Shown here in pieces: positions 24,756-26,097 of a DNA stretch of 26,097 nt (its first letter is position 1; every line of letters starts with the position of its first letter). Source of the DNA: Lysobacterales bacterium (GTDB taxonomy: Bacteria > Pseudomonadota > Gammaproteobacteria > Xanthomonadales > SZUA-36); contig JABSSV010000397.1 of the NCBI GenBank assembly GCA_013213875.1, positions 1-26,097 of the forward strand, read 5' to 3'. The notes under the pieces are model-generated. The model was not told the origin of the DNA. It saw nothing but the letters and a program-made list of their open reading frames with translations, and made no database searches. Made by a program: the position numbers and the translations under genes.

Positions 24756-24779
24756 GCTGACCCCTGCGGCTGGGTCAGC
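24756..24779 (+). terminator. Possible terminator hairpin between the DUF4124 gene and proS
   Basis: Perfect 8-bp inverted repeat GCTGACCC-CTGCGGCT-GGGTCAGC, 28 bp beyond the DUF4124 stop and 76 bp ahead of proS. It is followed only by TAAACTT, not a true T-run, so termination is uncertain; a role in the proS leader is also possible. No proS promoter is evident in the 127 bp gap. Confidence 0.4.
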
Positions 24780-24855
24780 TAAACTTGCGTGCCTGAACCA
24801 AACGCAGCGCCAAGCGCTAACCATAAGCAGCCCAACCCGCGCGGACAGAGCACCC

Positions 24856-26097
24856 ATGAAAGCCAGTAATTTCCACCTCAGCACCACCCGTGAAACGCCT
24901 GCCGATGCAGAAATCGCCAGCCATCAGCTGATGCTGCGCAGCGGCATGATTCGCAAGCTCACCTCCGGCATTTACAGCTGGAGCCCCCTGGGTCTGCGCG
25001 TGCTGCGCAAAGTCGAGAACATCGTGCGCGAGGAAATGGACCGGGCCGGCTATCAGGAAATGTTGATGCCCGCCATCCAGCCCGCTGAGTTATGGGAAGA
25101 GACCGGTCGCTGGGACCAGTTCGGCGCGCAGCTGCTGAAAATTCATGACCGCGCAAACCGTGACTATTGCTACGGCCCGACCCATGAAGAGGTCATCACG
25201 GACTTCGCCCGCAATGAGCTGCGTAGCTATAAGCAGCTGCCGGTCACTTTCTACCAAATCCAAACCAAATTCCGCGATGAGATTCGCCCCCGCTTCGGTG
25301 TCATGCGCGCGCGCGAGTTCCTTATGAAGGACGCCTACTCCTTTCATATGGATCAGGAGTGCCTGAACCGCACCTATGCAGACATGTACGAGGTGTACAG
25401 CCGCATCTTTACGCGCAGCGGATTGAAGTTCCGCGCCGTGCGGGCCGACTCGGGCGCCATCGGTGGCAGCCAGTCACATGAGTTTCATGTGCTGGCAGAT
25501 TCCGGGGAAGACCTGATCGCCTTCTCTAATGGCTCCGACTACGCCGCCAATATCGAATTGTGTCCGGCGCCGGCACCGCAGGCGGAGCGCCCGGCATCCA
25601 CACAGGACATGCGCTGTGTGGACACGCCAGACATCCGCTCCATCGACGCGCTGGTGGAAGCCTTTGATGTGCCCATTGAAAGCACCATGAAAACTCTGAT
25701 CGTGCACGCGGCAGAGGACAGCGAGCACCCACTGGTGGCGCTGTTGCTGCGCGGCGACCACACGCTGAATGCCCTTAAGGCCGCCAAACTTGATGGCGTG
25801 CACAGCCCGCTGGTAATGGCCACGGAAGAGGAAATCCGCGCCGCAGTGGGTGCCGGCCCCGGCTCGCTAGGCCCGGTGGGACTTGAGCTGCCCATTATCG
25901 CTGACCATGCAGTGACGGTTCTGGCAGATTTCAGCGCTGGCGCCAATGCGGACGAACAACACCTGTTTGGTATTAACTGGGAGCGCGATCTGCCCGTACC
26001 GACGCGCTGCGAAGACCTGCGCAACGTCGAGGTCGGTGATGCCAGCCCGGACGGCGAAGGCACGATCGAGCTGGCCCGCGGTATCGAGGTGGGACAC
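24856..26097 (+). CDS. proS: Prolyl-tRNA synthetase, bacterial (editing) type, partial (3' end off the right edge)
   Basis: Class IIa enzyme charging tRNA-Pro. 414 residues are present against about 570. The start MKASNFHLSTTRETPADAEI is typical for bacterial ProRS. Class II motif 1 lies in SGMIRKLTSGIYSWSPLGLR and following, and motif 2 in FRDEIRPRFGVMRAREFLMK (about 139-158), where RAREF and the arginines bind ATP. From about residue 224 (NGSDYAANIE) onward the sequence is the INS editing domain that deacylates Ala-tRNA-Pro (MKTLIVHA, LLLRGDHTLNALKAAKL). Motif 3 and the anticodon-binding domain lie beyond the window. Only weak ribosome-site similarity (GGACAGAG) precedes the ATG. Confidence 0.97.
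   Translation, partial: MKASNFHLSTTRETPADAEIASHQLMLRSGMIRKLTSGIYSWSPLGLRVLRKVENIVREEMDRAGYQEMLMPAIQPAELWEETGRWDQFGAQLLKIHDRANRDYCYGPTHEEVITDFARNELRSYKQLPVTFYQIQTKFRDEIRPRFGVMRAREFLMKDAYSFHMDQECLNRTYADMYEVYSRIFTRSGLKFRAVRADSGAIGGSQSHEFHVLADSGEDLIAFSNGSDYAANIELCPAPAPQAERPASTQDMRCVDTPDIRSIDALVEAFDVPIESTMKTLIVHAAEDSEHPLVALLLRGDHTLNALKAAKLDGVHSPLVMATEEEIRAAVGAGPGSLGPVGLELPIIADHAVTVLADFSAGANADEQHLFGINWERDLPVPTRCEDLRNVEVGDASPDGEGTIELARGIEVGH

Noticed and set aside
1..26097. Defense island, prophage, insertion sequence, CRISPR array or tRNA gene
   Set aside because: Every stretch is covered by housekeeping genes, no direct or terminal repeats were seen, XerD is the chromosomal dimer-resolution recombinase rather than an integrase of an element, and no cloverleaf-like sequence was noticed in the gaps.

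Overview
This window looks like ordinary core chromosome of a gammaproteobacterium, dense with genes and GC-rich. Several local gene orders are classical for that class: xerD next to dsbC, lptF-lptG divergent from pepA-holC-valS, and holD next to rimI. Two features point away from enterics. GspE resembles Xanthomonas XpsE and lacks the zinc-binding cysteines. A small membrane protein resembles the partners of exosortase H. I would guess a non-enteric lineage near Xanthomonadales, Chromatiales or Salinisphaerales, but this is weakly supported. I see no tRNA, rRNA, CRISPR array, insertion sequence, prophage or attachment site, and no gene-free stretch over about 255 bp.

Layout. From 1 to 14438 everything reads on the minus strand. 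At the left edge is the start of a type II secretion operon (gspE then gspF, which runs off the edge). Upstream of it are purL with a 203-residue membrane protein directly behind it, then dsbC and xerD. A strong terminator (about 9403-9428) separates xerD from a tightly packed six-gene operon (9451-14438): DUF3450 protein, TtpC-like large proton-channel protein, ExbB, ExbD, TonB and a TPR protein. This is a TonB2/TtpC-type energy-transduction system for the outer membrane.

From 14692 a plus-strand RDD-family membrane protein gene converges on, and overlaps by 51 bp, the minus-strand lptFG operon (lipopolysaccharide export permeases). pepA-holC-valS diverges from lptF and runs to 22253. The minus-strand set pssA-holD-rimI (22259-24113) converges on valS, and its three genes are joined by 1-nt TGATG stop-start overlaps. 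Divergent from pssA are a DUF4124 periplasmic protein and proS, which is cut by the right edge.

How the genes work together. Three blocks serve the envelope: type II secretion, TonB energization and Lpt export, with DsbC as periplasmic isomerase and PssA making phosphatidylethanolamine precursor. A second theme is information processing: XerD, both clamp-loader accessory subunits chi (HolC) and psi (HolD), ValRS, ProRS and the ribosomal protein S18 acetyltransferase RimI. No obviously new system is present. The points most worth following are the orphan exosortase-H-type membrane protein behind purL, the cysteine-free GspE, the TonB operon with its two accessory periplasmic proteins, the divergent extended HolD coupled to pssA and rimI, a possible leaderless xerD transcript, and the rdd/lptG overlap.
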